From contig NC_018013.1 in the NCBI RefSeq assembly GCF_000265385.1, positions 2,321,001 to 2,385,000 on the forward strand: 64,000 bases of DNA, read 5' to 3'. The notes beneath the pieces were generated by a model that saw only the letters and a list, made by a program, of their open reading frames with translations, did no database searches and was not told where the DNA came from. Position numbers and translations under genes: made by a program. Below are positions 49,553 through 58,927 of this stretch, in pieces (the stretch's first letter is position 1; each line of letters opens with the position of its first letter). The DNA comes from Aequorivita sublithincola DSM 14238 (GTDB taxonomy: Bacteria > Bacteroidota > Bacteroidia > Flavobacteriales > Flavobacteriaceae).

Positions 49553-51550
49553 ATGTTATTATTCTCAAGATTTTTTCCAAAAAGATTTCGGCTTCTGTGG
49601 TATTTTGTTGGCACTTTTATAGTTCTTTCAACAATAATTCGCCTCGTTTTTACCTTTTGGATGTTGAGCGAAGTTGATACTTCCTTTTTCAAAATAGGCA
49701 ATACATTGCTCATCGGTTTTCTATTTGATATTGGGACGGTTTCCTTTTTTGCCGTTCCGTATGCATTGTATTTATTGATTTTTCCAAAGAAATGGTATGG
49801 TTCATTGTTTGACAGAATTGTAACTTGGTTCGCCTATACACTTGGAATCATTATTTTTCTGTTTTCCTTTTTTGCGGAAATCACTTTTTGGGAAGAATTC
49901 AAAAATCGCTTCAATTTCATTGCGGTAGATTATTTGATTTATACGTATGAAGTTGTAAAAAACATCAACGAATCCTATCCAATACCTTTATTGGTAGGTG
50001 GTATTTTACTTTTAACAGCCTTTCTACTTTATAGGACAAAGCGAAAAGGAGTTTTACGAAAAACGTTCAATAACGAAAACACTTCCAAACAAAAATTACT
50101 TCCAACCTTATTTTTTATAGCAATTGCCGCCATTTTTGCACTATTTGTAAAAAACAAAGATGCCGAACAGTTTGAAAACCGATACAACAACGAAATTGCA
50201 AAAACAGGAATCTATTCCTTCTTTGCCGCTTTTCAAAATAACGAGCTTTCGTTTACAGATTTTTACAAAACTCTTCCCGTAAAAGATGCTTTTGCTGAAG
50301 TGAATTCGGAGTTTAAAAAACGCGGAGATAGTATACTATTCCCTGAAAAAGAATTGATTTTTAGAAATATTTCAAACATTGATTCATTGCCAGAACTTAA
50401 ACCAAATGTAATTTTTATTTGCGTTGAAAGCCTTAGCGCAAAATTTCTAGGAAGCTTCGGAAATAAAGAAAACATTACGCCAACGTTGGATTCTTTAGCA
50501 AATCACAGTTTGTTTTTCAACAATCTTTTTGCTAACGGAACGCGAACCGTTCGGGGTATGGAGGCAATCACGCTTTCCATTCCGCCAACACCGGGACGAA
50601 GCATTGTGAAACGCGAAAACAATCAGCAACTATTTACTATTGGTGAAGTTTTCAAACAGAAAGGCTATAACCGGAATTTCTTTTACGGCGGCGATGGTTA
50701 TTTTGACAATATGAACAGTTTTTTTGGTGGAAATGGTTTCAATATTGTAGATCGTGGTCGTGGTTTCTTACTAGATAAAAGCATCACCACAACCCGTACC
50801 AATATTGAAGATGAAGAAGTAACTTTTGAAAACGCTTGGGGAATTGCCGATGAAGATATTTACAACAAAGTAATTAAAGTCGCTGATGAAGCTCACAGTG
50901 CCGGCAAACCCTTTTTCGATTTTGTGATGACTACGTCCAACCACCGTCCATATACCTATCCCGAAGGAAAAATTGATATTCCATCAGGCTCGGGGAGAAG
51001 TGGCGCGGTAAAATATACAGATTACGCCATTAGTCAGTTTCTGAAGAAAGCACAGCAAAAGGAATGGTACAAAAATACAGTCATAATTATTATGGCAGAC
51101 CATTGTGCTTCTAGCGCTGGCCGCCAAGAATTGGACGTGAAAAATTATCACATTCCAGGCTTGATGTTGAATTTGCCAAATATTTCACCAGAAAAAGTTG
51201 ACAAAATGGCTTCGCAAATTGATATTTTCCCAACGCTATTCTCGTTGCTTAACTGGAACTATGATTCTAATTTGTACGGAACCGATATCTTAAAGATGAA
51301 ACCCGAAGAAGAACGTGCTTTTGTGGGAACTTATAGAAAATTAGGTTTGTTAAAAGGAAACGATGAAGTAATGGTTTTGGGCGATCAAAGAGCTTCGAAT
51401 TCATATAAATGGAACCGAGAAACTAATGAACTACAGCCTTTAAAGGAAGACGAAGTATTTCTAAAGGAAATAATTTCAAACTATCAAACCGCAGACTATT
51501 TATTTTCAAATGGGGGATTGAAACTGAAAAGTTTGGGACTTGAAAACTAA
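49553..51550 (+). CDS. LTA synthase family (LtaS-like) sulfatase-fold membrane protein
   Basis: A 665-residue protein with five N-terminal membrane helices (about residues 1-200) and a periplasmic sulfatase-fold domain. Metal and catalytic sites are visible: 'PNVIFICVESLSAKFLGSFG', 'ANGTRTVRGMEAITLSIPPT' (nucleophile region), 'IIIMADHCASSAG' and 'NYHIPGLML'. In Gram-negative bacteria such proteins are phosphoglycerol or phosphoethanolamine-type transferases rather than lipoteichoic acid synthases. The lipid kinase gene overlaps its end by 11 bp. Confidence 0.92.
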   Translation: MLLFSRFFPKRFRLLWYFVGTFIVLSTIIRLVFTFWMLSEVDTSFFKIGNTLLIGFLFDIGTVSFFAVPYALYLLIFPKKWYGSLFDRIVTWFAYTLGIIIFLFSFFAEITFWEEFKNRFNFIAVDYLIYTYEVVKNINESYPIPLLVGGILLLTAFLLYRTKRKGVLRKTFNNENTSKQKLLPTLFFIAIAAIFALFVKNKDAEQFENRYNNEIAKTGIYSFFAAFQNNELSFTDFYKTLPVKDAFAEVNSEFKKRGDSILFPEKELIFRNISNIDSLPELKPNVIFICVESLSAKFLGSFGNKENITPTLDSLANHSLFFNNLFANGTRTVRGMEAITLSIPPTPGRSIVKRENNQQLFTIGEVFKQKGYNRNFFYGGDGYFDNMNSFFGGNGFNIVDRGRGFLLDKSITTTRTNIEDEEVTFENAWGIADEDIYNKVIKVADEAHSAGKPFFDFVMTTSNHRPYTYPEGKIDIPSGSGRSGAVKYTDYAISQFLKKAQQKEWYKNTVIIIMADHCASSAGRQELDVKNYHIPGLMLNLPNISPEKVDKMASQIDIFPTLFSLLNWNYDSNLYGTDILKMKPEEERAFVGTYRKLGLLKGNDEVMVLGDQRASNSYKWNRETNELQPLKEDEVFLKEIISNYQTADYLFSNGGLKLKSLGLEN

Positions 51551-52427
51551 CATTCACTTTATTGTAAACCCGATTGCGGGGAAGGGTAAAAACGAACTTT
51601 CCGAAGCTTTGTTGGAAACCTATTTTCCTAAAGATGAATATTCCGTTTCAATAAAAAAAACCGAATTTGTACTTCACGCAACGTCGCTAACAAAGGCTTC
51701 AATTGATGAAGGAGCGCAAATAATCGTTGCCTGTGGCGGCGATGGAACTATCAATGAAGTGGCTTCTTCTTTAGTTAGTACCTCAGTTATTTTAGGAATT
51801 CTGCCAATGGGTTCTGGCAATGGTTTGGCTTCCAATTTAAAAATTCCGAAAAATCTAAATAAAGCATTGAACATTATTAAAAGTCAGAATGCGATTGCCA
51901 TAGACACTGGCACACTAAATGGCGAACCGTTTTTCAGCAACACAGGCGTGGGTTTTGACGCCCATGTTATCTCAGATTTTGAAGAAAATACTACGCGTCA
52001 ACTATTCAGTTATGTGAAATCTACCTTGCGAACGCTGAAAAATTATCACTATAAAAATATAGTAGAACTGAAATACAATGGAACTACTGAATTGATTTCA
52101 CCCTTTCTGCTCTTCGTTTCAAATAGTAATGAAATGGGCTATAAAATGAGTCTGACGCCCCGCGCGTCCTTGCAAGATGGATTGTTGGATTTGGTTATTG
52201 TGCCAGAACTTTCACATTTCAAACTCTTCATTTTCGCAATACTTTTTCTTTTCAAAAAACAGCATTGGATGAAAGAAGTGCGATTTGAGCAAATTACATC
52301 TTTGGAAATAAAAAGTCAGGATAATAGAATTTTGAAAACGCAAAAAGATGGAGAGTTTTTTGTTCCGAAAGAACCTAGAATTGAGATTGCGATTCATCCA
52401 AAAAGCTTGAATGTGTGTGTTCAATAA
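51540..52427 (+). CDS. Diacylglycerol/lipid kinase family protein (YegS-like)
   Basis: A 295-residue kinase of the diacylglycerol kinase catalytic family. The ATP site is 'IVACGGDGTINEVASSLV' (GGDGTxNEV), with 'LGILPMGSGNGLASNL' and 'FFSNTGVGFDAHVISDFEEN' following. It probably recycles diacylglycerol, and the overlap with the LtaS-like gene makes sense since phosphoglycerol transfer from phosphatidylglycerol releases diacylglycerol. The start codon appears to be TTG at 51540; no ATG is available before the conserved 'NIHFIVNPIAGKGK'. Confidence 0.92.
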   Translation: MKTNIHFIVNPIAGKGKNELSEALLETYFPKDEYSVSIKKTEFVLHATSLTKASIDEGAQIIVACGGDGTINEVASSLVSTSVILGILPMGSGNGLASNLKIPKNLNKALNIIKSQNAIAIDTGTLNGEPFFSNTGVGFDAHVISDFEENTTRQLFSYVKSTLRTLKNYHYKNIVELKYNGTTELISPFLLFVSNSNEMGYKMSLTPRASLQDGLLDLVIVPELSHFKLFIFAILFLFKKQHWMKEVRFEQITSLEIKSQDNRILKTQKDGEFFVPKEPRIEIAIHPKSLNVCVQ

Positions 52428-52448
52428 ATTTTTTAAATTGAAACTACC

Positions 52449-53531
52449 TTATTTGGATAGGTTTAATAATTTCTCAGCCGCCTCAAAAGGCGTAGTTCTA
52501 TTTTCATCCAAAGCTTTTAATTGTTTTTCAAGTTCTTTTTTAACGGAAGGATTTGCATAAAACTCAATTTTCAATCTACTTTCAACAGTCTGCAACAGCC
52601 AGAATTTATTTTGCTCTTTTCGTTTATTCTGAAAATATCCATTGCTTTTTACGGTTTCAAAATAAGTTGAAATTACTTCCCAAATTTCAGAAATTCCTTC
52701 ATTTTTAAGGGCACTGCATAAAAGTGTTTTTGGCGCCCAACCGCTTTCTTTGGCGGGATAGAGATGAAGCGCACGGTTAAATTCATTTTTCGCCATTTTT
52801 GCGGCTTTAAGATTTTCGCCATCTGCTTTATTGATAATTATGGAATCTGCCATTTCCATAATTCCGCGTTTTATTCCTTGTAGTTCGTCACCCGCTCCTG
52901 CGAGTTTCAGTAGTAAAAAGAAATCGGTCATAGAATGGACGGCGGTTTCACTTTGGCCAACGCCTACGGTTTCAATTAGAATAACATCAAAACCAGCTGC
53001 TTCACAAAGAATAATGGTTTCACGAGTTTTACGTGCAACACCGCCCAAAGTATCGCCACTGGCGGAAGGACGGATAAAAGCATTTTCCTCTTTCACCAAA
53101 TCTTCCATTCGGGTTTTATCGCCTAGAATACTTCCTCTGCTAATGCTACTGCTAGGATCAACGGTGAGAACGGCAACTTTTTTCTTTTCAGAAACTAGTA
53201 ATTTTCCAAAGCTTTCAATAAAAGTACTTTTTCCTGCGCCGGGAACACCAGTAATACCAATTCGGATGGATTTGTTGGAACGTGGCAAGCATCGCTCAAT
53301 AATCTCTTTTGCTTGTTGCTGATGTTTTTGAGCTCTACTTTCAATAATTGTGATGGCTTGACTAAGCGCAGTTTGATTCTGGTTTAGAATTCCAGAAACC
53401 AGTTCATCAACAGATGGAGATTTCTTTTTAAGACTTTTTAATTGTTTTGCAACCACCATATTTAAGGTTTCAGGTTGCAAAACGCCTTCTTTTTCGTTTA
53501 AAGCACTTATATTTTTTTTCTTCTTTGCCAC
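52449..53531 (-). CDS. meaB: Methylmalonyl-CoA mutase-associated GTPase MeaB
   Basis: A 360-residue G3E GTPase. The P loop is 'IGITGVPGAGKSTFIESFG', with 'VAVLTVDPSSSISRGSILGD', the switch region 'GFDVILIETVGVGQSETAV' and the base-specificity motif 'SIIINKADGEN'. It guards and repairs the adenosylcobalamin-dependent methylmalonyl-CoA mutase. The mutase genes are not in this window. The length and all motifs are normal. Confidence 0.95.
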   Translation of the reverse strand: MAKKKKNISALNEKEGVLQPETLNMVVAKQLKSLKKKSPSVDELVSGILNQNQTALSQAITIIESRAQKHQQQAKEIIERCLPRSNKSIRIGITGVPGAGKSTFIESFGKLLVSEKKKVAVLTVDPSSSISRGSILGDKTRMEDLVKEENAFIRPSASGDTLGGVARKTRETIILCEAAGFDVILIETVGVGQSETAVHSMTDFFLLLKLAGAGDELQGIKRGIMEMADSIIINKADGENLKAAKMAKNEFNRALHLYPAKESGWAPKTLLCSALKNEGISEIWEVISTYFETVKSNGYFQNKRKEQNKFWLLQTVESRLKIEFYANPSVKKELEKQLKALDENRTTPFEAAEKLLNLSK

Positions 53532-53625
53532 AGCGTGAATTTAGGACAATTTTATGAATTTGTTCTTTTAAAAACGGGTTTAACGCAGTATCTTGAAAAT
53601 TAATAATTTTAAAATTCAAAAAAAA

Positions 53626-54054
53626 ATGAAAAAGTTATATGAAGCTTCATCTACAGCAGTAGGCGGCAGAAAAGGGCACGTAACCACAGATGATAATAAA
53701 ATTGATATGGAGCTTTCAGTTCCAAAAGGTTTGGGTGGCGATGGCGGTAAAGGAACTAATCCTGAACAACTTTTCGGGAGTGCCTATGCGGCTTGTTTTG
53801 GTGGCGCAGTACAAATGGTTGCCGAAAGTAAAAAAATCAAGTTGGGTGACGATATGAGCGTTACAGCTAATATTGAAATTGGAAAAACCAAGGATGGTGA
53901 TTTACAACTAAAAGCAACCTTAGACTGCTATTTACCAGGAGTTGATGTTGAAACTGGCGAAGATCTAGTAAACAAAGCACACGAAGTTTGCCCATATTCT
54001 AGAGCTACACGCGATAATATTACAGTAACTCTAAACTTGCTTTTGGACGAATAA
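53626..54054 (+). CDS. Organic hydroperoxide resistance protein Ohr
   Basis: A 142-residue OsmC/Ohr family peroxidase. The two redox cysteines are Cys57 ('GSAYAACFGGAVQMVA') and Cys122 ('HEVCPYSRATRDNIT'), and the conserved Arg15 lies in 'VGGRKGHVTTDD'. It detoxifies organic hydroperoxides using a thiol cofactor. The start is set at 53626, because the upstream in-frame ATG at 53593 adds 11 residues that are not part of the family. It ends at a strong terminator. No OhrR gene is adjacent. Confidence 0.95.
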   Translation: MKKLYEASSTAVGGRKGHVTTDDNKIDMELSVPKGLGGDGGKGTNPEQLFGSAYAACFGGAVQMVAESKKIKLGDDMSVTANIEIGKTKDGDLQLKATLDCYLPGVDVETGEDLVNKAHEVCPYSRATRDNITVTLNLLLDE

Positions 54055-54072
54055 TCCAAACCTTAAAGTATT

Positions 54073-54100
54073 AAAAAAGCCCTGAATCCAGGGCTTTTTT
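54073..54100. terminator. Bidirectional terminator
   Basis: AAAAAAGCCCTG-AATC-CAGGGCTTTTTT, a compact hairpin with tracts on both sides, between converging ohr and DUF2383 genes. Confidence 0.9.
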
Positions 54101-54103
54101 GTT

Positions 54104-54637
54104 TTACATTGCTTTTAAGTTTATCACTTTTCCGCCTTGATTTTCTATACAGGGATCTTCTTTTTTTTCTTCAACTTTTACTTCCACAAAAGCACTTTTC
54201 TTTGGCTGTTGTGCAGCCTGCTTGATATACCATTCTAATTGGTATTTCTGCTTTTCCAAAAGTTCAAGAATGCTATCTGGCAATTGTTTGCGTTCCAAAA
54301 GCTCGTCATACCTTTTAATGTTGTTGCGGTCACGGCTTATACAAGAATTTACAAGAGCTTCCACATCAAAATGTTCTAGAGCTTCTTTAATTTCTTGCCA
54401 AGTGCGATCCAAGTTTCCTTTTTCAGAATCTTCCTTCAACGGCTCGATATCTCGCGAGTGCAGCTCGTTGGAGATATCGTGGCTCATTCTGTTGCGTTCA
54501 ACAGCCATGTAGTTTAAAAACCGTTTTAAATCTGTGGTCTGAGCATCTTGGGCAGCGTTGTAGTACAACTTCTCTGCTTCAAAACAAGCCACTAGCAAGC
54601 GGTTAAGTTTATCAAAATCTGCGTATTTCTTTTCCAT
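54104..54637 (-). CDS. DUF2383/PA2169-like four-helix-bundle protein
   Basis: A 177-residue helical protein. The first 140 residues resemble ferritin-like DUF2383 proteins ('LNRLLVACFEAEKLYYNAAQ', 'RFLNYMAVERNRMSHDISNE', 'EALVNSCISRDRNNIKRYDE'). The C-terminal 40 residues are a charged tail. Metal binding is not certain, since not all typical ligands are clear. Function unknown; relatives are often stress-induced. Confidence 0.8.
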   Translation of the reverse strand: MEKKYADFDKLNRLLVACFEAEKLYYNAAQDAQTTDLKRFLNYMAVERNRMSHDISNELHSRDIEPLKEDSEKGNLDRTWQEIKEALEHFDVEALVNSCISRDRNNIKRYDELLERKQLPDSILELLEKQKYQLEWYIKQAAQQPKKSAFVEVKVEEKKEDPCIENQGGKVINLKAM

Positions 54638-54786
54638 AATTGTACAATTTTAACAAAGTTAGTGTAAAATAGGTGTATTCAAAATTCTAACTATCAAATT
54701 TTTTATAAAAGATTTCAACATATATTGCAACATCTTTTTTCTTTTGTCGTCTTTAAAGAGAACAGCAACCAAAAAAACCATCAAGT

Positions 54787-55332
54787 TTGTCCGATTTACT
54801 AATCATCGAGCAATGCAAACAATGCAATCGTAAGGCGCAAATGGCGCTCTATGGAAAATATTGTGACGGCATGTTTGTCATAGCTCAAAGATATTTAAAG
54901 GACACCGCGGCGGCGGAAGACGCAATGCAGGAAGCCTTCATTAAAGCATTTCAAAAACTGAGCCAATTTAAAGGAGACGTCACTTTTGGGGCTTGGTTGA
55001 AACGGATTGTTATCAACACTTGCCTAGACACAATCAAAGCAAGAAAACTAGAAACGGAACCTTTAAAGGATGAAGTTTTTACGATTGTTGAAGCAGAAAA
55101 TGATTGGTCTATTGCAGATGAAACGACGGTTTCAGAAGTTTTGGCTGCCATTGAAGAGTTGCCAGACAATTACAGAACGACGGTAAAATTGTTTTTAATT
55201 GAAGGTTATGACCATCAGGAAATTTCAGAAATACTGCAGATTTCTGAAAATGCATCGCGAACCTATTTGCATCGCGGAAAAACGAAATTGAAAGAAACAC
55301 TAAAACACTTGCGCTATGGCACGGGATATTAA
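54787..55332 (+). CDS. RNA polymerase ECF sigma factor
   Basis: A 181-residue sigma factor. Region 2 is 'YLKDTAAAEDAMQEAFIKAF...FGAWLKRIVINTCLDTIKAR', and region 4 is 'PDNYRTTVKLFLIEGYDHQE...ISEILQISENASRTYLHRGK'. The start appears to be TTG at 54787 ('SDLLIIEQCKQCNRKAQMA'). It overlaps the next gene by 17 bp and begins a three-gene cassette. Confidence 0.94.
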   Translation: MSDLLIIEQCKQCNRKAQMALYGKYCDGMFVIAQRYLKDTAAAEDAMQEAFIKAFQKLSQFKGDVTFGAWLKRIVINTCLDTIKARKLETEPLKDEVFTIVEAENDWSIADETTVSEVLAAIEELPDNYRTTVKLFLIEGYDHQEISEILQISENASRTYLHRGKTKLKETLKHLRYGTGY

Positions 55333-55936
55333 AAAAATGTTTGAGAATTATTCACCTGAACCTTTGGAACTTCCGAAGGGACACGAAGCACGATTTGAAG
55401 CAAAATTAGATAAGGCTTTTTCGGAAACTATTTCTCAAGAAAAGCACAGTTCTAAGCAATGGCTGAAAATAGCGGCCGTGGCTATCGTATTACTTTCCGT
55501 GAGCTTTTTTGGCTATCAACAGCTTTCAAATTCGGGGGTTAATAATATTGATGATTCTAAAAATTTCGTAGTTGAAGAGGATGCAAATACTATTGAATTG
55601 GATAATACTCCAAAACTGACATTGGCAGATATTTCTCCAGACCTTAAAAAAGTGGAGGAATATTATATGACCGGAATCAACGTGCAGTTGGCATCTTTAA
55701 AAATAAATGATGAAAACAAAGATTTGGTAGATGGTTATATGCAAAGGCTTGCAGAATTGGACAAAGAATACACTTCACTCAACGTTGAACTTGGCAAAGT
55801 TGGCCCAACGGAAGCTGCGGTAACCGCGTTGATTGATAATTTGAAAATGCGTTTGGATTTGCTGTTCAAACTAAAAAATAAATTAAAAGAACTTAATAAT
55901 CAAAACAATGAAGAATACAAAGCTATACAAACGTAG
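55316..55936 (+). CDS. Putative anti-sigma factor, single-pass membrane protein
   Basis: A 206-residue protein. The cytoplasmic N-terminus ('RDIKKMFENYSPEPLELPKG...RFEAKLDKAF') is followed by one membrane helix ('WLKIAAVAIVLLSVSFFGYQ') and a periplasmic part with coiled-coil character. It is encoded between the sigma factor and the 474-residue protein with overlaps of 17 and 29 bp. The anti-sigma role is inferred from order and topology. Confidence 0.8.
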   Translation: MARDIKKMFENYSPEPLELPKGHEARFEAKLDKAFSETISQEKHSSKQWLKIAAVAIVLLSVSFFGYQQLSNSGVNNIDDSKNFVVEEDANTIELDNTPKLTLADISPDLKKVEEYYMTGINVQLASLKINDENKDLVDGYMQRLAELDKEYTSLNVELGKVGPTEAAVTALIDNLKMRLDLLFKLKNKLKELNNQNNEEYKAIQT

Positions 55937-57332
55937 AACAGCGTTCCTTTTACTGCTGTTAATTGGCACCTTCGGCTATTCGCAACAAAAACGAGTAGAA
56001 AGTTTCAATGTATCTGATAATGTGGAAGTTTCTGTGAATACTTCCTATACAAACATCATTTTTGAAACTTGGAACAAAGATAAAGTAGAGGTGGAGGCTT
56101 ATATTGAAGATGAAAAGCTTTCAGAGAAAGAAAAGCAGGGTTTAATGAAAAATTGGAACTTGAATATTACCGGAAACAGTAAAAAAATTGAAATCAGTTC
56201 CGACTCCGGAAATCAAAATTTTGCAGTGAGCGATATGCCATCAATGGATTTTATTGGTCCGTTGATGGAGAACATGGTTTTGCCAATGCTTCAAAACACA
56301 AAAGTACCACCACTTCCAGATGACTTGTTGGAAAATCTTGGTAATGTTCAATTTGATTATGAAGCCTATCAAAAAGATGAAAAGGGCTATATGAAAAAGT
56401 TTGAAGCTCAAATGGATAAGAAATTTGGAAAAGATTTTCAAAAGAAGATGGAGAAGTGGGGCGAAAGTTTTGAGGATTCGTGGGATGATAAGAGAGCGGA
56501 TAGCATTGGAGAAGCTTATGGCAAAAGAATGGACGCTTGGGGCGAAGCCTACGGAAAGCGTATGGAAGCTTGGGGCGAACAATTCGGTAAAAAAATGGAG
56601 GCTTGGGCAGAACAATTTGATGAAGACAATGATGATTATGATGATAGCGATTACTCAAAGACAGTAACCAATAGCCCAAACGGTACTTCCATCGTTATTC
56701 AAGGTAGCAGAAGTACTAAATCAAGTAGTGGAAATGGCAAAAAAACGATAATAATCAGAATGCCAAAAAACACAAAAACCAATGTAAACATTCGTCACGG
56801 CAATTTAAAAATGGCAGATGCAAATAATATGCGGGCTAATTTGGATTACACACCGTTTAAAGCAAACAGCATTGATGGAGGACAGACCTCCATCAATGCT
56901 TCGTATGCTTCAGTTGTTGTGAACACTTGGAAACAGGGTTCGCTAAATGTGAAGTATGTGGATAATTGTTCTATTGAAAATGTTCAAAACCTAAGCCTAT
57001 CCGCCAACTCCAGCGATGTTCGTATAGGCAATATTACCAAACAAGCCTTTCTTTCTGGCTCGTTTGGGGATTTAAGGATTGATAAAATTTCTGATGGTTT
57101 TGAAACTTTAGATATAAATTTGGAAAATACCGACGCAAGAGTAAAAGTGCCAGTTGGTGCGTTTTCTTTTTATTTCAACGGAAAAAAATCTACTTTAAAA
57201 TTTCCGAAAACACTTCAACTTAAAGAATCAAAAAACGCAGATAGAGTTTTGGTAAAAGGGTTTAATCAAAATAATAGCTCGAATAAAACGATTACAATTA
57301 ATTCTACATATAGCAACGTTTCGCTTCAATAA
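55908..57332 (+). CDS. Exported DUF4097-like beta-helix protein with AWGE repeats
   Basis: A 474-residue protein with a signal peptide (MKNTKLYKRRTAFLLLLLIG...YSQ). The first part ('VEVSVNTSYTNIIFETWNKD') and the C-terminal beta-rungs resemble DUF4097/adhesin-like domains. The middle (about residues 155-250) is highly charged and repetitive: GEAYGKRMDAW, GEAYGKRMEAW, GEQFGKKMEAW, AEQFDEDND, an 11-residue period rich in Trp, Gly and charged residues. It is probably the cell-envelope output or sensor of the sigma cassette. Function unknown. Confidence 0.75.
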   Translation: MKNTKLYKRRTAFLLLLLIGTFGYSQQKRVESFNVSDNVEVSVNTSYTNIIFETWNKDKVEVEAYIEDEKLSEKEKQGLMKNWNLNITGNSKKIEISSDSGNQNFAVSDMPSMDFIGPLMENMVLPMLQNTKVPPLPDDLLENLGNVQFDYEAYQKDEKGYMKKFEAQMDKKFGKDFQKKMEKWGESFEDSWDDKRADSIGEAYGKRMDAWGEAYGKRMEAWGEQFGKKMEAWAEQFDEDNDDYDDSDYSKTVTNSPNGTSIVIQGSRSTKSSSGNGKKTIIIRMPKNTKTNVNIRHGNLKMADANNMRANLDYTPFKANSIDGGQTSINASYASVVVNTWKQGSLNVKYVDNCSIENVQNLSLSANSSDVRIGNITKQAFLSGSFGDLRIDKISDGFETLDINLENTDARVKVPVGAFSFYFNGKKSTLKFPKTLQLKESKNADRVLVKGFNQNNSSNKTITINSTYSNVSLQ

Positions 57333-57380
57333 TTGCTTTGCTTCGCCTTATGAGATTGCTTCGCTACACTCTTAAAGACA

Positions 57381-57411
57381 AAAAAACCCCTTTCCAAAAA
57401 ATGAAAAGGGG
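57381..57411 (-). terminator. Terminator of the HAF-repeat protein gene
   Basis: CCCCTTT (57387-57393) pairs with AAAGGGG (57405-57411). On the minus strand the hairpin is followed by a U run (57381-57386). Confidence 0.75.
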
Positions 57412-57445
57412 CTTGCACAAAAGTGCATAGAATTAGGGAGTCTAG

Positions 57446-58744
57446 TTATTGCTTCACTACTTTTAAATTTTCTACACTGCCATTGCTAGTTACTTTTACT
57501 AAGTACACGCCAGTGGCTAAGCTTGAAAAATTCAATTCAGTTTTGTTTTCATTGAAAGCAATGTTTGAAACTAGTTGACCTGTAATTGTGTAAACACTTA
57601 CAGAATCAATCGCTTCTTTTGAATTTAGATGAAGTATGCTTTCAACAGGGTTTGGGAAATAAGACACAGTATTTTGTGAAACTGTATTGGTTCCCAAGAT
57701 AAGATCATCAAGATAAACCATCCAGCCTTCAGCAAATGGTGGAGAACCATTTACCCAACCTGCAATATATTTTCCGTTTGGTGAAACTGAAATTGCTGTT
57801 CCCAAAAGTCCATCTGGAGTATTTACTGTTACACCATTATCTGCCAAAACATCCTTTAAAAATAACGGTTGGTCACCTAAGGAAGGATGGTAAATTATTG
57901 CGTCTCTTACTTGAAAGTCTACATCTGCAAAACCAACAGCCACACCGTTTTCAGAAATACTTGTAAAAGCTGCAGAGTCTGCTCCAGTAGGAACATCAAA
58001 ACTTGTAAAAGTATTGGTAGCTCTATTGTACATAAATGGTTTAAGATCGAAATCGCCTACCATTACATCAGCACTGTTTATGTCGCTAATAGCATTTACT
58101 CCCGAAATTGTAGGCAGTTGACCTTCTGGAATGAGGTGATATTCCCCGTCCAAAGTTCTATAAGCAGGCACTCGAAGTGTTCCGCCACTATCTGGTCGAT
58201 CAACCCATCCCACCATAATACCACTGTCGTTTACTGCGTAAGAAGCGCTCGCTTCACCTTGAGGGTCTAGGGAAATTATAAGTTCTTCTGTTTGTGTGTC
58301 AAACAAAAATCCTCCATAATCATTACCAATGTTGGATTGACCAGTAATGTATCTACTATTTGGAGAGATTCCGTAAGTGAAATTTTCGTCATAGTTTGTT
58401 GGATCTTGATTTGGAGTAAACCCAATTGGCATCCAAACCCCATTCATTCTATAACCGGCTTGTAAAATAAAATTGGGTTCGTCATAAAACATGAACCCTG
58501 CAACATTTTCGTCATTGTTAGTTGAAGCCAACATAACCGCTTCTGGTTCTGGAGAAGTTAAGGTTCCTGTTGTGAAGTTATAATACTGTCCAACAGTTAC
58601 GCCAAATCCTGAATCGTTAACATCGTTAAAACGCGTGGACATTTGGGTAAGAACTTTCAATTCCACTTGTGCAGCAACATTTAGGGAACCAAGAAGAATG
58701 GCTGCCATAAATACGCTTTTTGCAAAAAAGGTAATTTTTTTCAT
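57446..58744 (-). CDS. T9SS-secreted HAF-repeat protein
   Basis: A protein of about 432 residues. The signal peptide is MKKITFFAKSVFMAAILLGS...AAQ. The body has repeats of the extracellular HAF type: 'SARYAVNDSGIMVGWVDRPD'-like segments ('ASASYAVNDSGIMVGWVDRP', 'FTSISENGVAVGFADVDFQV', 'ISVSPNGKYIAGWVNGSP'). The C-terminal type A sorting domain begins 'SYFPNPVESILHLNSKEAID' and ends 'NLKVVKQ'. It is probably exported by T9SS to the surface. The start at 58744 is preferred over 58786. The function of HAF repeats is unknown. Confidence 0.88.
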   Translation of the reverse strand: MKKITFFAKSVFMAAILLGSLNVAAQVELKVLTQMSTRFNDVNDSGFGVTVGQYYNFTTGTLTSPEPEAVMLASTNNDENVAGFMFYDEPNFILQAGYRMNGVWMPIGFTPNQDPTNYDENFTYGISPNSRYITGQSNIGNDYGGFLFDTQTEELIISLDPQGEASASYAVNDSGIMVGWVDRPDSGGTLRVPAYRTLDGEYHLIPEGQLPTISGVNAISDINSADVMVGDFDLKPFMYNRATNTFTSFDVPTGADSAAFTSISENGVAVGFADVDFQVRDAIIYHPSLGDQPLFLKDVLADNGVTVNTPDGLLGTAISVSPNGKYIAGWVNGSPPFAEGWMVYLDDLILGTNTVSQNTVSYFPNPVESILHLNSKEAIDSVSVYTITGQLVSNIAFNENKTELNFSSLATGVYLVKVTSNGSVENLKVVKQ

Positions 58745-58927
58745 TTTGTTTGTTTTGTATAGAATTAGTTTAATTTGAAGCCGCAAGATATATTGAACAG
58801 GTTTCTTATAAAAGAAAGAGTCTTTCGAAATTCGGAATTCCTATAGCATTTAATATTTAAATGCTTGAGGAACAATAGATAAAAATACTGGTAGAAAAAT
58901 GTGAAGTTTATTTAATTATTGAAATTA

